64,000 nucleotides of DNA, taken from NCBI GenBank assembly GCA_018398805.1, contig JAGFBZ010002379.1, positions 1,860,001 to 1,924,000 of the forward strand, written 5' to 3'. The notes under the pieces are model-generated. The model saw only the letters and a program-made list of their open reading frames with translations. It searched no databases and was not told the origin of the DNA. The translations under genes and the position numbers were made by a program. The stretch is from Hirundichthys speculiger. Taxonomy: Eukaryota > Chordata > Actinopteri > Beloniformes > Exocoetidae. Positions 50,201 through 60,740 of this stretch are shown here, piece by piece (within the stretch, counting starts at the first letter, position 1; each line of letters starts with the position of its first letter).

Positions 50201-53200
50201 TTATTTGGCATAGACTGATGATTATTTTTGTTAGATCATTGCTGTATTTCTGCACAGTTTCATAAATAAAAGATCCTATTAGTGGCCATGCCACTTTACA
50301 CCACTAGCTTTCTGTTAATTTATGGCTTTTTATTAAAGGTTTCTCGATAATTCCAAGGATATAAATGGTAAATGGACCGCACTTATATACAGCTTTTCCA
50401 CACCAAGGTGCCCTCAAAGCAGTTTACAACAACCCCCATTCATACTCACATTCATACAGCAGTGGGCGGCTGCTACCATGCAAGGTGCTGCCAACCCACT
50501 GGGGGCAAGTTAGGGTTCAGTGTCTTGTTAGGGTTCAGTGTCTTGCCCAAGGACACTTTGGCATGTGGACAGTTGGAGCCAAGATCGAACCGCCAACCTT
50601 CCAGTGACTGGACAACCCACTCTACCCTAACAGGATACAGGATACAGAATTCTTTTTCTTTTTTTTGTTGTCCAGTAGCTGTTTTCCAGCCACGAACCTA
50701 TAAAAGCCATCAAAGAAGACTTTCACTGAATTTTTGGGTACGTGATTTAGAAATCTGTATCACTGATGTACAGTAACCTTTTTTTTTCATTGCGTCCTGC
50801 TCATACTTCTCAGATTTCCCTAAGGATTTCCCAGTCTGATTTTGTCATATTCCCATCAAAGCTCCTTGAAAAAGTTTTTTCCTTTTCTAGAGCAAAATAA
50901 TATTAAAATGAGTGACGAGCATAAGTCTTTTACATTCCAGTTATGTCTCATTTCTGTTTTTATACTTCATTTTCAACTGTTTCCAAGGTTATTTTTTTTT
51001 CCCCATCAGCAGAGTTGCACGTACACAGCAGTGAATCTTGGGTCCAGTGCACCTACGTTTCACCACTTGTCAGTCGGACAGTATTTAAGTCAGATATTTA
51101 GATAATTCATTTTCTCATGCAGCAATTGTATTCGTTTACCCTTATTTTTTTGCAGAAAAGTGTCCTTAATTTCACAATATTTTTGCAATAAGAGCTCTAA
51201 TTCTAATGAAGAAAAGTAGGAGCATCTCTCCCATTCAGCTGGCGTTGCCACGGTGAATCACAGTATTCTTTTATAATCACAGCATTGATCATGGCCTTTT
51301 ATAGTTGGGGTGCATGCACTTAAATCAGAGTTCACACACTCAAAGTTGGCTCAACCAACTCTAAACCCCAATTTACCATTTTAACTCTTTGAACCGCCTT
51401 ATTGAAGCAGGCTCCAGATCAGAGGCAACTAAATGATTGTCAGAATTTATATGTGACTTGAAATATCAGCGTATCATTCGTTCATTTTACAACCGATTTT
51501 AGAATCCAAAATCGGAAAACAGATAACAACCTTTTATTTCATTACTCATTTACAAAAAAAAATTGAAAAACAAATATTGGGATATTTTTAGCTGTTTTGA
51601 TTTTATTCTGAAAGTAAAAAATAGAATTTGTTATTTAATATTTAATTGGTCCAGTTTACGTGACCCAGAAGTGGCTTTGTGAGCGGCAGTTCAGGTAGCA
51701 TGGCGGCGCTGGAATTAAATACTAGTCTGATCAAGGACTTATTCAACAGAGGTTTAACAAATGCCGAAATTTTCTGGACATTGCAGCAGATAGGTATCCT
51801 GTAGTGATGGTGAGATGAAGCCTCATCAGGCATCGAACCACTTGAGCCACGGTTCCAGAGAGGGTTCATTAGTAGAAGCTTCATCTGCACACGACACCAC
51901 CTACTGGACAGGTTTATAATCACAGGCAGCTGGATCTCAACTACAGCTGGTTGTGGCACATTGAATATTTGTCTGTCATGGCTCTGAGGATTGACTATGA
52001 ATTAAAAAGAATGTATGGCCGAACAAATTCTCTACGTACATTGTGTCATATGTGTATAATAAAATATTCCATGATTGTATTCTGTGTGTGTAAAGTTTCC
52101 CAGTATGGAAGTATCATATGATATGGCAGGTTGTGTGATAATGGTTTTTGTCACTTTAGGAGAATAGCATGAGCCTAAGGAGGCAGAGGACGGTCAAAGT
52201 TCTGGTCTAATTTGAAAGATGGAACTGAATATGCTTGCGTAACTTGAACAATGATATACAGGACAAGGGAAACGTTATTCATTTTTATTAAGAGGTTACA
52301 TTAGAAGTAACAGTCTCCCAACAGTTTTGGGAAATTCCTTTTATTGACACAACCTCTCTGGCCCTTTCACATGGTACAGAAGATTGCTGGTGTGGACGGG
52401 GGTCGTCTTATATTCGTTTTAACTTTTCTATTGTCATTACACATCTGCGCCGCTAGATGGAGCCGCACCGAAGTAAACAGTAAGAATGGAGCATCACAGT
52501 GAACGCATGGAGTAGATCTGATGTTAAATGGAGCAACCACGTGACCGACTCGAACAAAGGGGCTTGAAAGTTTTGATGCTGTCCCGAATTTTTTTTTTTC
52601 TAACAGACTGAATAGTTAATGTTGCTACCCGAGTTGCTACTCGAATGCACAAAGCCAATTCCGGGTCAAGTAAACCGGACCAATTAAATATTAAAAACAA
52701 ATTCAGTCCCGTAATCCCATACTCTCATATTCTATTTTTTACTTTAAGAACAAAATCAAAACAGCGAAAAAAAAAGCCCATTATTTGTTTTTCGATTTTT
52801 TATTTGTAAATGAGTAAAGAAATAACAGGTTGTTATCCGTTTTCCAATTTTGGATTCTAAATCGGTTATAAAATGAACGAATGATACGCTGATATTGAAA
52901 GGTCAGGCGTCATGGAAGTTTCCCATCATTCATTGTTTTTTGACCTGTCTGGAAAACTGCAGAACCTTATCAGCAGCCAAAACTACTAATTGCCCTGAAC
53001 AGCAATCAGATAAAAGTATATATTAATAGTCCAACTACAGTTACATCAGCCACAGCAATAAATGTTCAGTCTTTGTGGTTTGGTTAAATCTCTTGCAAGA
53101 AAAGTGTTTCCTAGATGCCACCAGCTGATGAATCGACAAGCAACGAGGAGTGGATCACAACGGACGCTTGTTGTGTATTTAGTCTTCACAAAATGCCTTG

Positions 53201-56200
53201 AATGAATGAATAAATAATTGAATTTTTTCATTATTCTTGCATAAATACAGGATATAAAAGTTAGACTAACGCTTTTATAGGAAATGCTTTTAAGAGAACG
53301 GTCTCAGTTCTGTATGTCATGAAAACTTGGTCCTTGGTTTTTTTCTGTCCTCATTGCTCAGCCTTGAAAATATCTGAAACAGTCTCTTCAATCAGGCAGA
53401 GTCATTGTATTTGACTCGGACCATTAAAAAAGCTGAGAAGTGCCTTGAGAATGATGAGGTCCTGGTTTCTGCCTGTGTTCTGCTCTGGCCTGCACTCTCC
53501 TGGACGTATGAGCTGTACGAAGCCTGGAAATTAAAAGCCTTATTTCAGTCCATCAGCTCTTTATCCCACTGTGTCGTGTCTCTGGTGAATTCACCTGGGG
53601 TTGTATCAGCTAAAATTAGACTCTCAATTATGAGCAATTACTGCCAGGCCTGTGGGCCCCACAGTGTATTCACTCTCTCGCTCACACCCGCACCGCGCCA
53701 CACCACTCTAGCTCCGCACGTGATTGGGTAGTCACCTACAGTAAAGTGAAAGTATACAGGGAGAAGCTGTGCTCACACTTCCTCACTCTTTTTTTTTTTT
53801 TAAGTTAATTTCTGTTTAGTAACTGAGCTCTATTAGTGGCTGTTAGCTGGCTAATACACTGCACAATTACAGTTGCCCCATAGGCTTTCTTAAATTGGAG
53901 CAATGTAGCATAAATATGAGCTAAATCCATCACATGCCACCACAAGTCATCGGAGGACCGCCGTAATTGCATGGACTTAATCTAATCACTACTGTGTGTG
54001 TGTGTGTGTTGTTTTTTTTTTTCTTTTGGAAAGATGTTCATGTAAAGTCAGCGTTCTGTGTGTTTATTAGCCAAACTCTTCAGTTATGTGCTTGTACAAA
54101 TAGACCTCATATTTACTCAGTTTAATGCACCCTGAGACGTGTATCTGATTCTGGCACACAACACCTCAAAAACAGGAACTGTTTGAAAGCAATGCAGTAT
54201 TTTATTTCAAAAAATTTTTACGTGAAGAGATCGCAGCTCAATAAATAAAAAAAAGGGGCGAAAGGAAACGTCACGAAATTAATCTTTCAAAATTCTTTTG
54301 AAAAATATGCATATTTTCTCAGAAATGAGCTCAATACATTGCGTGGCCAAATTGACCCTTGCAGCCAGGTCTGTCGACAGGTATCTAAAGGTGGTTTTTC
54401 AACAATGACATTGGTGTGTTTTATTTTATGCTGCATTCCTGTTGGTTGTTTAGCAGAAATGCATCGTAGCAGCATCAACGCTGTGAGGTAGTGCCGGGCG
54501 GTATGGAAAAAATCATATATCACGATATGGACTATTTTATATCACGATAAAGATATATATCACGATATACCATAATAAAGTATGTTTTCAGTTTGACAAA
54601 AATTTCATTGCTTACTTTTCAACTTCATTTTGAAAGGACATTTAGCTGAACTGTCACAAACATACATTTTAGTGCAGCAAAAACAGGTAGGTACAGAGGT
54701 ACAGTAGCTTTCACATTTTTTTTTAAAGTGCACGACAGTTTCTGAGAAGAAAAACACATTTTTGCACTAAAGTTCAGCTATAAAAAAATAAACACAAATT
54801 ATTTTTCAACTTTCTGAAATCTGTAACCTTGTAGTGCAAAGTTTGCAAACCAATATAAAGTGTCTAAAGTAAACATCAGGGTTGAAGAGAACTCTGTTTA
54901 AGGCATTAACCATGAATAAAAGTGCAAACATAAAAGGCTACTTTGTAGAAGTAGATATGTTTCTATCAAATTTATCGTTGCAGGTTATTTAATTACATAT
55001 TTGCTGTAATAATTGATAAAATTAGGTCAGAAACGATAGAAACGATAGAAGAGAAATGGCACGATACACACTTTTATATCGTCCCCACGATATGTATCGT
55101 CATATTGCACAGCACTACTGTGAGGTGATTGCTCTATTGATCTGTCTGCATGGCTGTAATGTGTGGCTTTTTTTTTTTTTTTTTGAACATCTCTAAAGGT
55201 CATGACCAAAGATGTCGGCACAATTCTTTCACAGTGGTCATCTTTCGCGTGAGACAGCCCACACTTGTACTGTGTACACCTGTCTCTAGTCTCCTCTAGT
55301 TTAATTTTTTGTTGCTAACAATCCCATGAAGGGACTCAAACCAGCAGCGATATCTTTTCAACAATTGTTGCAAGTTTGGATCTGAACAAAGAGGGAGGGA
55401 GCAAAGACTGATTTCCTTGTTAATGATAAAAAAAAAAAAAAATAAAAAAACATTGGACAGCACTGAAAATATTATTCGTTCATTTATTTATTAAGTTTAA
55501 TTAATTTTATAACTGCTTGTGAGGATTTTTCTTAATTAGGCAACAGCATAATAGCAAAACTAAAGGCAAGAACAAAAGAGCTTCAATTTCTCACTTTTGG
55601 GGTACAGTCAGTGTACTGGTTCTGAAGTCAGGTTAGTTTGAAGTTGGGTGTAAATAATTCATTGAGCAGTGCTTTGTATATCTGAACAACTCACAGATAT
55701 TTTCAGAACTGAGCAACCCCTAGCAGTTTACGAGTTGCTACCCAACCTGGTATAGTACCCAGATTAGACTGACTTGATCCAAGACATGCAGTTCCTCAAC
55801 TGACCACTAGCAGCTGCCTCCAAAAGTGAGTTGTTCTCCACTGACCCCCACGTTGATGTTTTGGGTTTCATAGTTTCATTTCACATCCATGGCAACTAGA
55901 GCTTAACTATCCTAAAACAGGTAGCTTGTGGTAACTGAGTTAAGTTGGGTGTGTTCCATTTGACCTCCAGGCTTCTTTGTTCTGCCCATTTTTGGATTAA
56001 TCTGGGGTTGGGCAGAGTCACTTACTCCAAACTTGGTGTCCTCCATAGGCTTAAAAAAAATCACTCCTTTAGAAACCTATGGATGAGGCTTTGTTAGGTA
56101 CTCTTTTTGCAACTTTGCAATTTGCTTAAGCCAAAGTAGCAGTTGATGCTTTAAATTAAAATTAGACTTGGTACACTCTTTCAGTCCAAAACTTAGCTGC

Positions 56201-56519
56201 ACAGTTAACTAAATCCCTGAATTGTCTTTCCATTCCTCCAGGCCAGGAACGATTTGGGAACATGACACGGGTGTACTACAAAGAGGCTGTTGGGGCATTT
56301 GTTGTGTTCGACGTGACGAGGGGGGCCACGTTTGAAGCTGTGTCCAAGTGGAAGCACGACCTGGACAGTAAGGTGAAGCTGGCTAATGGCAGCCCCATCC
56401 CCTCAGTGCTGCTCGCCAATAAATGTGACCAGAAGAAAGAGAGTTCCAACAACACGGCCTTAATGGACAATTTCTGCAAAGAGACTGGCTTCCTGGGCTG
56501 GTTTGAAACCTCAGCTAAG
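35045..56519 (+). CDS. rab32: Ras-related protein Rab32 (exons 1 and 2; last exon beyond window)
   Basis: Small GTPase of the Rab32/Rab38 group. In other vertebrates it directs cargo to melanosomes and other lysosome-related organelles, works with BLOC-3 (its exchange factor) and VARP, and also acts at mitochondria as a PKA anchor. The joined exons 35045-35258 and 56242-56519 give 164 residues: P-loop GELGVGKTS (20-28), effector Thr45 in ATIGVDF, WDIAGQERF (68-76), NKCD (131-134) and ETSAK (160-164). WDIAGQE instead of the usual WDTAGQE is the signature of this group. [15 protein letters not shown] and NGSPIP text favour Rab32 over Rab38. The start ATG has A at -3 and G at +4. The C-terminal exon with the prenylated cysteines is not in the window. 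Whether this is the teleost a or b copy is unknown. Confidence 0.94.
37588..38326. mobile_element. Palindrome-rich MITE with TTTACATG ends
   Basis: The left end is CAGTGCGTTTACATGG near 37588; the right end on the opposite strand is GGCTGCGGTTACATGTTG near 38326. The interior is built of alternating AATTCCGAATTAA-type inverted units next to both ends. I could not find a convincing target duplication, so the superfamily is not assigned. Confidence 0.6.
41360..41405 (+). repeat. Retroposon tail fragment (TTTATTAATCCCCGAAGG)
   Basis: ATACTTTATTAATCCCCGAA and the following GGGATTAA match a widespread fish LINE tail, recognised from memory. Only the tail is present. Confidence 0.5.
41816..42694 (+). 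mobile_element. hAT element remnant, 863 bp, with BED-finger fragment
   Basis: The element runs from 41824 to 42686. Its left end is AAGGGATGCAACGGTAC and its right end, opposite strand, is TAGGGGTGCAACGGTAC. A perfect 8-bp duplication ATGTGCAC flanks it (41816-41823 and 42687-42694). Inside, a broken transposase start survives at 42096-42245. The rest of the transposase is deleted, so the copy is dead. Confidence 0.85.
42096..42245 (+). pseudogene. hAT transposase N-terminus with BED zinc-finger start
   Basis: The frame from ATG 42096 reads [13 protein letters not shown], an in-frame TAA, then [20 protein letters not shown] and on to TGA at 42243-42245. SxVWxHFGF...GVKTV is the opening of the BED zinc finger found in hAT (ZBED-type) transposases. 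The pairs of Cys and His that complete the finger are missing, so this is an internally deleted relic. Confidence 0.65.
44206..45351. mobile_element. hAT-like element, 1130 bp
   Basis: The element runs from 44214 to 45343. The left end is TAGGGATGGATGATAACT and the right end, opposite strand, is TAGGGGTGCACGATAACT. A perfect 8-bp duplication GTTTCCAG flanks it (44206-44213 and 45344-45351). CCGATA and TTATCGG repeats cluster at both ends. No intact transposase was seen. Confidence 0.88.
47641..48150 (+). pseudogene. Possible coiled-coil protein retropseudogene
   Basis: Several broken frames read like a charged coiled coil: [20 protein letters not shown] from about 47679, [20 protein letters not shown] from about 47930, and [10 protein letters not shown] then VERLQHFQ near 48066-48110 after a shift. 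The stretch ends with AATAAAG and a run of A at about 48140-48155, as a retrocopied mRNA would. I cannot name the parent gene, and the whole could be chance. Confidence 0.3.
48211..49853. mobile_element. hAT-like element, 1627 bp, containing nested insertions
   Basis: The element runs from 48219 (TAGGGCTGGGCCGATA) to 49845 (opposite strand CAGGGCTGGGCC). A perfect 8-bp duplication ACTGTTGT flanks it (48211-48218 and 49846-49853). Subterminal ATCGATTTTT and CGATTCGATT repeats mark both ends. A 225-bp element is inserted inside at 48559-48783. It is followed by a CCCGACCCGAC-rich stretch that may be a third element whose other end I could not find. Confidence 0.87.
48551..48791. mobile_element. 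Nested 225-bp hAT-like MITE
   Basis: The element runs from 48559 to 48783. The left end CAGAGGTGTTCAACCCTGGT and the right end, opposite strand, CAGAGGTCTTCAACCCTGGT differ at one base. A perfect 8-bp duplication GTTTAGAG lies on both sides (48551-48558 and 48784-48791). Most of the element is an imperfect palindrome (CTAAAACCTGCTGG and CCAGCAGGTTTTAG). Confidence 0.92.
50366..50627 (-). repeat. tRNA-derived SINE (family B, antisense copy)
   Basis: On the reverse strand it opens with GGTAGAGTGGGTTGTCCAGT (A-box-like) and GGTTGGCGGTTCGATCTTGG (B-box-like) and ends near CATTTACCATTTA. It is a common fish retroposon. It carries an internal 18-bp tandem duplication at 50510-50545. Confidence 0.75.
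51458..52900. mobile_element. DNA transposon with inverted repeats of over 200 bp and a 6-bp target duplication
   Basis: The element runs from 51464 to 52894. The left arm (51464-51680) and right arm (52648-52894) are inverted copies: both begin TATCAGCGTATCATTCGTTC, and the similarity continues past TTTAATTGGTCC and GACCC to the ACAAAGCC/GGCTTTGTG stretch, with one indel of about 27 bases. TTGAAA flanks it on both sides (51458-51463 and 52895-52900). A frame at 51700-51798 reads [20 protein letters not shown] and [14 protein letters not shown] before a stop, which looks like the helix-turn-helix start of an integrase-type transposase. The superfamily is not settled; see findings. Confidence 0.8.
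54481..55125. mobile_element. hAT-like element, 629 bp
   Basis: The element runs from 54489 (TAGTGCCGGGCGGTAT) to 55117 (opposite strand TAGTGCTGTGCAATAT). A perfect 8-bp duplication CTGTGAGG flanks it (54481-54488 and 55118-55125). ATATCACGATA and ATCGT repeats lie just inside both ends. There is no transposase. Confidence 0.88.
55800..56095 (+). repeat. Interspersed repeat, second copy
   Basis: It shares the ordered motifs CTGCCCATTT, GGGTTGGGC, GTGTCCTCC and AAACCTATGG with 21010-21355. It lies just before rab32 exon 2. Confidence 0.5.
56109..56188 (+). repeat. Direct repeat unit 1 flanking rab32 exon 2
   Basis: Eighty bases (GCAACTTTGCAATTTGC to CAGTCCA) that recur nearly unchanged at 59370-59450. 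It ends 53 bases before the exon 2 acceptor junction. Confidence 0.85.
56242..56519 (+). CDS. rab32: rab32 exon 2
   Basis: Acceptor CCTCCAG and donor AAG|GTGAGA, leaving in phase 0. It reads [20 protein letters not shown] and on to [11 protein letters not shown] and WFETSAK. It contains the catalytic Gln73 and the guanine-specificity motifs. The next exon should begin with Asp/Glu-Asn-Ile-Asn; no such exon follows an acceptor within the remaining 7.4 kb. Confidence 0.95.
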
Positions 56520-57119
56520 GTGAGAAATCAACACTAATGCACTAACATCATGAATCATGCAAAGAATGCCAAGTGTTATGGAAACTGTTGAATTTTTTTT
56601 CACATTTTTTTGGACAAAGAAGCATAACACAATAACACGGGATTTACATGGATGGGGGGGGGGGGGCATTCTGACATTTCTCTTGTCATTCCCAGGACAA
56701 CCTGATCTAATTTCTTCCTGCTAAGTACACAAATAAGGCGGGTGTTTTGAATTATTTCCCACCTCTGTGTACCATTTCATTTGCTAGCTCTAGCTGTGTA
56801 GCAGCAGCTTGACTGACTGACACGTGTGTTGAAAGTGGGAAAAGTTTTAATTTCGCCAGCTTTCGATGGAGGCAATGGACGGAACCCACAGTTCAGTTCA
56901 GCAACAGATGACGGCCCGCCCCAATCAAAATTAATGGAGACTGCTGCAGGCAGTGTTTGGAACACATACGTGTGAGCGGGACGTTACATTGTCCTTGAAA
57001 CAAACTCTGAATTTGGACAGGCAATTAAATAGATCTCCAAATCATTTGTAAATTACCGTACCGTACCGTCTTCTTCCACTATTCTGCAAAAGAGGCATAG
57101 ATTCTAAATGGCTAGTGAT

Positions 57120-58440
57120 TTAAAGACTTTCACATCACATGAGCTATTTTTTTATTCCCAACAGAACATAGATAACGTAACAAATGTTTAAACTGAGAAA
57201 TTTTACACTTTTATCCACTAAAGCTCATTTCAAATTTGATGCCTGCTATAGGTTTCAAAAAAGCTACCACGGGGGCAACAAATGGTTGATAAAGCAATTC
57301 ATTAAAAAAAAAAAGATTCAGATGTGAGAACATCTAGCAACTGATGAAGTTAACTGATATCAGGTCTGTAACATAATCACCTCTCAAAGGGATGTCTTAG
57401 AGAAACAGAGTCTCTCAGGAGTAAAGGCGGACAGAGGCTCTCCAATCTCTGAAAGAGTGCGTAAAAAGATTGTGGAATACTTTAAAAAACAATGTCCCTC
57501 TACGTCAAATTTCAAAGGCTCTTGCAAATCTCATCATCTACAGTGCAGAACATCAACAAAGATTGAAAGAAAAACTGGAAACAGGGGAACTGATCAGGGA
57601 CGAGACCAAAGACCTTTATTGGATGCCCGTGGTCTTCAGGCACCTCAGATAACGCTGCATCGTTCATCAGCATGATTGTCTCAATCACATTAGTAAATGG
57701 GTCCAGGAATACTTCCAGAAACCGCTGTCAGTAAACACAACCCGCTGTTCCATCTGCAGATGCTAACTAAAGCTCCATCATGCAAAACGGAAGCCATATT
57801 TGGGCCAAGACTCATTTAAAATGAACTGTTAAAGTGGGGAAAGTGGTCTGTGGTCAGACGAGTCCAAATTTGACATTCTTGTTGGTAATCATTGGATGCA
57901 TGTCCTCCAGGCCAAAGAGAAGAGAGACCTTCCAGTGAGTTATCAGCATTCAGTTCAAAAGCCAGCATCTCTGGTGGTATGGGGGTGCATAAGTGCATCC
58001 AGTATGGGCAGCTTGCATGTTCTGGAGGGAACTATGAATGCTGAAAGGTATATAAAGGTTTTAGAGCAACATATGCTGCCCTCCAGATGACATCTATTTC
58101 AGGGAAGACCTTGTATATTTCAGTAGGACGATGCAAAACCACAAACTTCAGCTACTACAACAGCATGGCTTCATCTGAGAAGAGTCCAGGTGCTGAACTG
58201 ACCTGCCTGCAGTCCAGATCTTTCAGAAGGAAAGATCAGAAGAATATTTGGCACGTCATCAAATGAAAAATACGTCAAAGACAACCATGAACTCCATGAA
58301 CCATGATCTGTAGCAGGTGTCAAATTTGAAATGAGCTCATTTTGTGCAGAAAATTTCTCAGTTCAAATATTTGTTATCTATGTTCTGTTGTGAATAAAAT
58401 GTTGGCTCATGTGATTTTAAAAAGTCTTTTCGTTTTTTAT
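57120..58440 (+). mobile_element. Decayed Tc1/mariner-superfamily transposon, second copy
   Basis: The left arm (about 57130-57250) and right arm (about 58315-58425) are inverted repeats: ACAGAACATAGATAACG on the left pairs with TATCTATGTTCTGTTG on the right, and CTCATTTCAAATTTGA with TCAAATTTGAAATGAG. The interior from about 57450 to 58300 has the order of a transposase gene (helix-turn-helix part, WSDE-like catalytic part near 57850, ACCTGCCTGCAGTCCAGATC near the third catalytic region), but it is broken by shifts and stops. It is related to the copy at 4866-5835. Confidence 0.72.
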
Positions 58441-59369
58441 AAAAAAAAAAAAAAAAAAGAAAAACCTCCCAAATTTTCCAGAATTCAGGTTGTAGAAGAT
58501 CTATGAATTTATTTATGGCTTTATTTTTAGTGTTTCTGCTTTTTAAACTGTGTTACAGCCTGTTACAGTAGCATGAAATTACCAGTGATTGTAACTAATG
58601 CTGGTGGAATTTTTCACATCAAGTGTTTTCTTTAAAGTACCCTGATTCATCCCAGATGTGATTAGTTCTGGACTCAAATCTTATTCTAAAGATGAATGTG
58701 ACTTGTGTTTGCAATTTATCAGATGTGGCAGAAGCTTTTTAAATGCACATATCGCCAACTAAAAGTTTAAGGAGTTACTGGGCATGTTGGCATTTTCCTA
58801 GATGGTTTAACTTCCCTTTTTTGACACCAAATCCCAGAAGTGCTCTTGGAGGGATGTCTAGCCTTCTGTGAATTGCACAACACCACCGTGGTTATTGTGA
58901 AATACATGTTGTAATGATTTTCTCCAACAACTTTTCACTCTTGAGTTTTTTTTATCTCCAACTTAACTCCATCTCCAAATTAACTGTTGTCTTGAAGGCT
59001 GAAGATAACTGAACGAATGATACAGCGGCTTTTTTGTGTTTACGTCACACATGCACAGCATTCAGTGAAAAATCTGCTCAGCAGCAGGCTTAATGTGGTA
59101 TCACATGTCAGTATTAGGCGTTGCTGAGGAAGGACTGGGCTCAGAAAGATGCTGTTATGTTACTCCTCAGCTTGGGTCATGGTGTCACAAGTTTGGTGTG
59201 ACTGCTTTACTGTGTTTATGCTGTGCACTCTTGTGAGTAGGATTGTGATAGGATCTTGTGAGGCTGTCAGGATAATTTCAATTTGCCAAAGTTTAGAGAG
59301 AAATTTTTACACATAATGCACCAAAAAGGGGGTGGAAAAAAAGTTATAAGCATTTTTCCTTTGATGTTG

Positions 59370-59450
59370 GCAACTTTGCAATTTGCTCAAGCTAAAGTAG
59401 CAATTGATGCTTTAAATTAAAATTAGACTCGGTACACTCTTTTCAGTCCA
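59370..59450 (+). repeat. Direct repeat unit 2 flanking rab32 exon 2
   Basis: Matches 56109-56188 in the same orientation with about five differences by eye, including one inserted T. Confidence 0.85.
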
Positions 59451-60369
59451 GTGATCACAGCATAGTATATATTTATCTTGTTATTGTACTAATGTGATTC
59501 AGAATTGATTTTTAATAGATGGGAGAACCCAACAAAAGACTGTCAGTGCAGCACTCCTCTAACCATCTCCCACTAAAAAGCAAATGACAGCAAAAGCAAA
59601 ATCTTCTATTGTAATACAAAGTTTGAGCTATTTAGCTACTGTTCAAAAAGACATGTGGGGAGGGAACCAAGGAATGTAACCTCCTGGTGTAAATCCATTC
59701 ATCACATAAATCCCATTCACACTACCAGTTTGTTTGCTACTGCAGTGCCTTTATTCTGCTCTGCTTTGCTGTGTGAATTGCATGGAGCTGGAACAGTATC
59801 CATTCTGCCTTTGGAGGTATTAACAGAGGTGTAACAGGGGGGAAATGAGCGCTGTGTGAAATGGCGTTGCACAAAGGTGTAATGGAGAGTGGCCGCAAAC
59901 TCCATGCAGAGGATGAAATCAGTCTGTCATGGGGATGGTGAGAGAGGGTCCTGCAGCCCGCCTAGCCACTGACAAGCAAGCTAAAGACGGCTGCCCCTGG
60001 ACTTTAGGCGCTAGCTACTGGTCGAACCCTCTTACCGTGCTTAGCAATCTGGAGGAGCCTCAACCAGCTGCAGTTTGGCCATCGTCTGCCTCCAACTAAA
60101 GCCAACCGCTGTCTGCCTTGTGTGGTTGTGGTACCGCCCCAAAAGGCCAACAACAACAGGGAAATTGAGGCCAGGACCACTGTGTCTATCCCGCAGGAAC
60201 GGCCAGGTCGAAACCTAGACTTCTGTACCGCAGAGGAGAGGAAGGGGACCTTCGTGGGATCACTGTGATTTCACAGCTGAAAAGTAAAATTAAATTAAAA
60301 ACTGGATCTCTAGTGCATCTTTATACCATGGTTCTGTGTGGAAGTGGCTATAGTAAAGAAAGGCTTTAT

Positions 60370-60740
60370 ACCATCCATTTGTCACATGGTGTTGGCAGTA
60401 TCATGCCGTAGGAATGATATTCTGAAACAATGACTGGGAGACACGTCATGATAAAGAAAAGATGGATGTTGAAAAAAATCTACAGCAGTCCTGAGTGAAA
60501 ACCTTAATGGAGTGCTCAGGGCTCAGAAAATGTATATTTCAAAGTGAAAAGGATCCATAGCATACTACTAGGAAAAAAAGTGAAATGAGTTTAAGAAAAT
60601 TCAGTGGAATTTCTGGAGGACCTGAACCCAGTAGTGTAAGCTTCTAGATTTATTCTTAAAGACTTAAAGATGCCATTTCTACCAAAGTTAAGTAAGTGGT
60701 CACAATATTTATGCTGAGGGTTTATGTTATGACTGATGTT
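60370..60740 (+). mobile_element. Tc1-like transposon remnant
   Basis: GGTGTTGGCAGTATCATGCC, GACTGGGAGACACGTCATGA and CTGAGTGAAAACCTTAATGG follow the order of the catalytic part of salmonid-type Tc1 transposases as I remember it. There is no intact frame. Confidence 0.6.

Larger units (their letters stand above)
35259..56241 (+). other. rab32: rab32 intron 1 (about 21 kb)
   Basis: The intron is bounded by the donor after 35258 and the acceptor before 56242. It contains no recognised host exon, but many transposons listed separately. Stretches 35259-37580, 38330-41340, 42700-44200, 45410-47640, 49860-50360 and 52910-54480 show nothing firm beyond short repeats. Of these, 29390-29470 and 36630-36660 share a short dispersed repeat around GGTCTCTAAAACCACATTTT. 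Confidence 0.9.

Noticed and set aside
35045..56519. Assignment of the GTPase as rab38
   Set aside because: [21 protein letters not shown] and [10 protein letters not shown] match Rab32. Rab38 has LYKLLVIGDLG and VHQNFSSHYR as I recall it.
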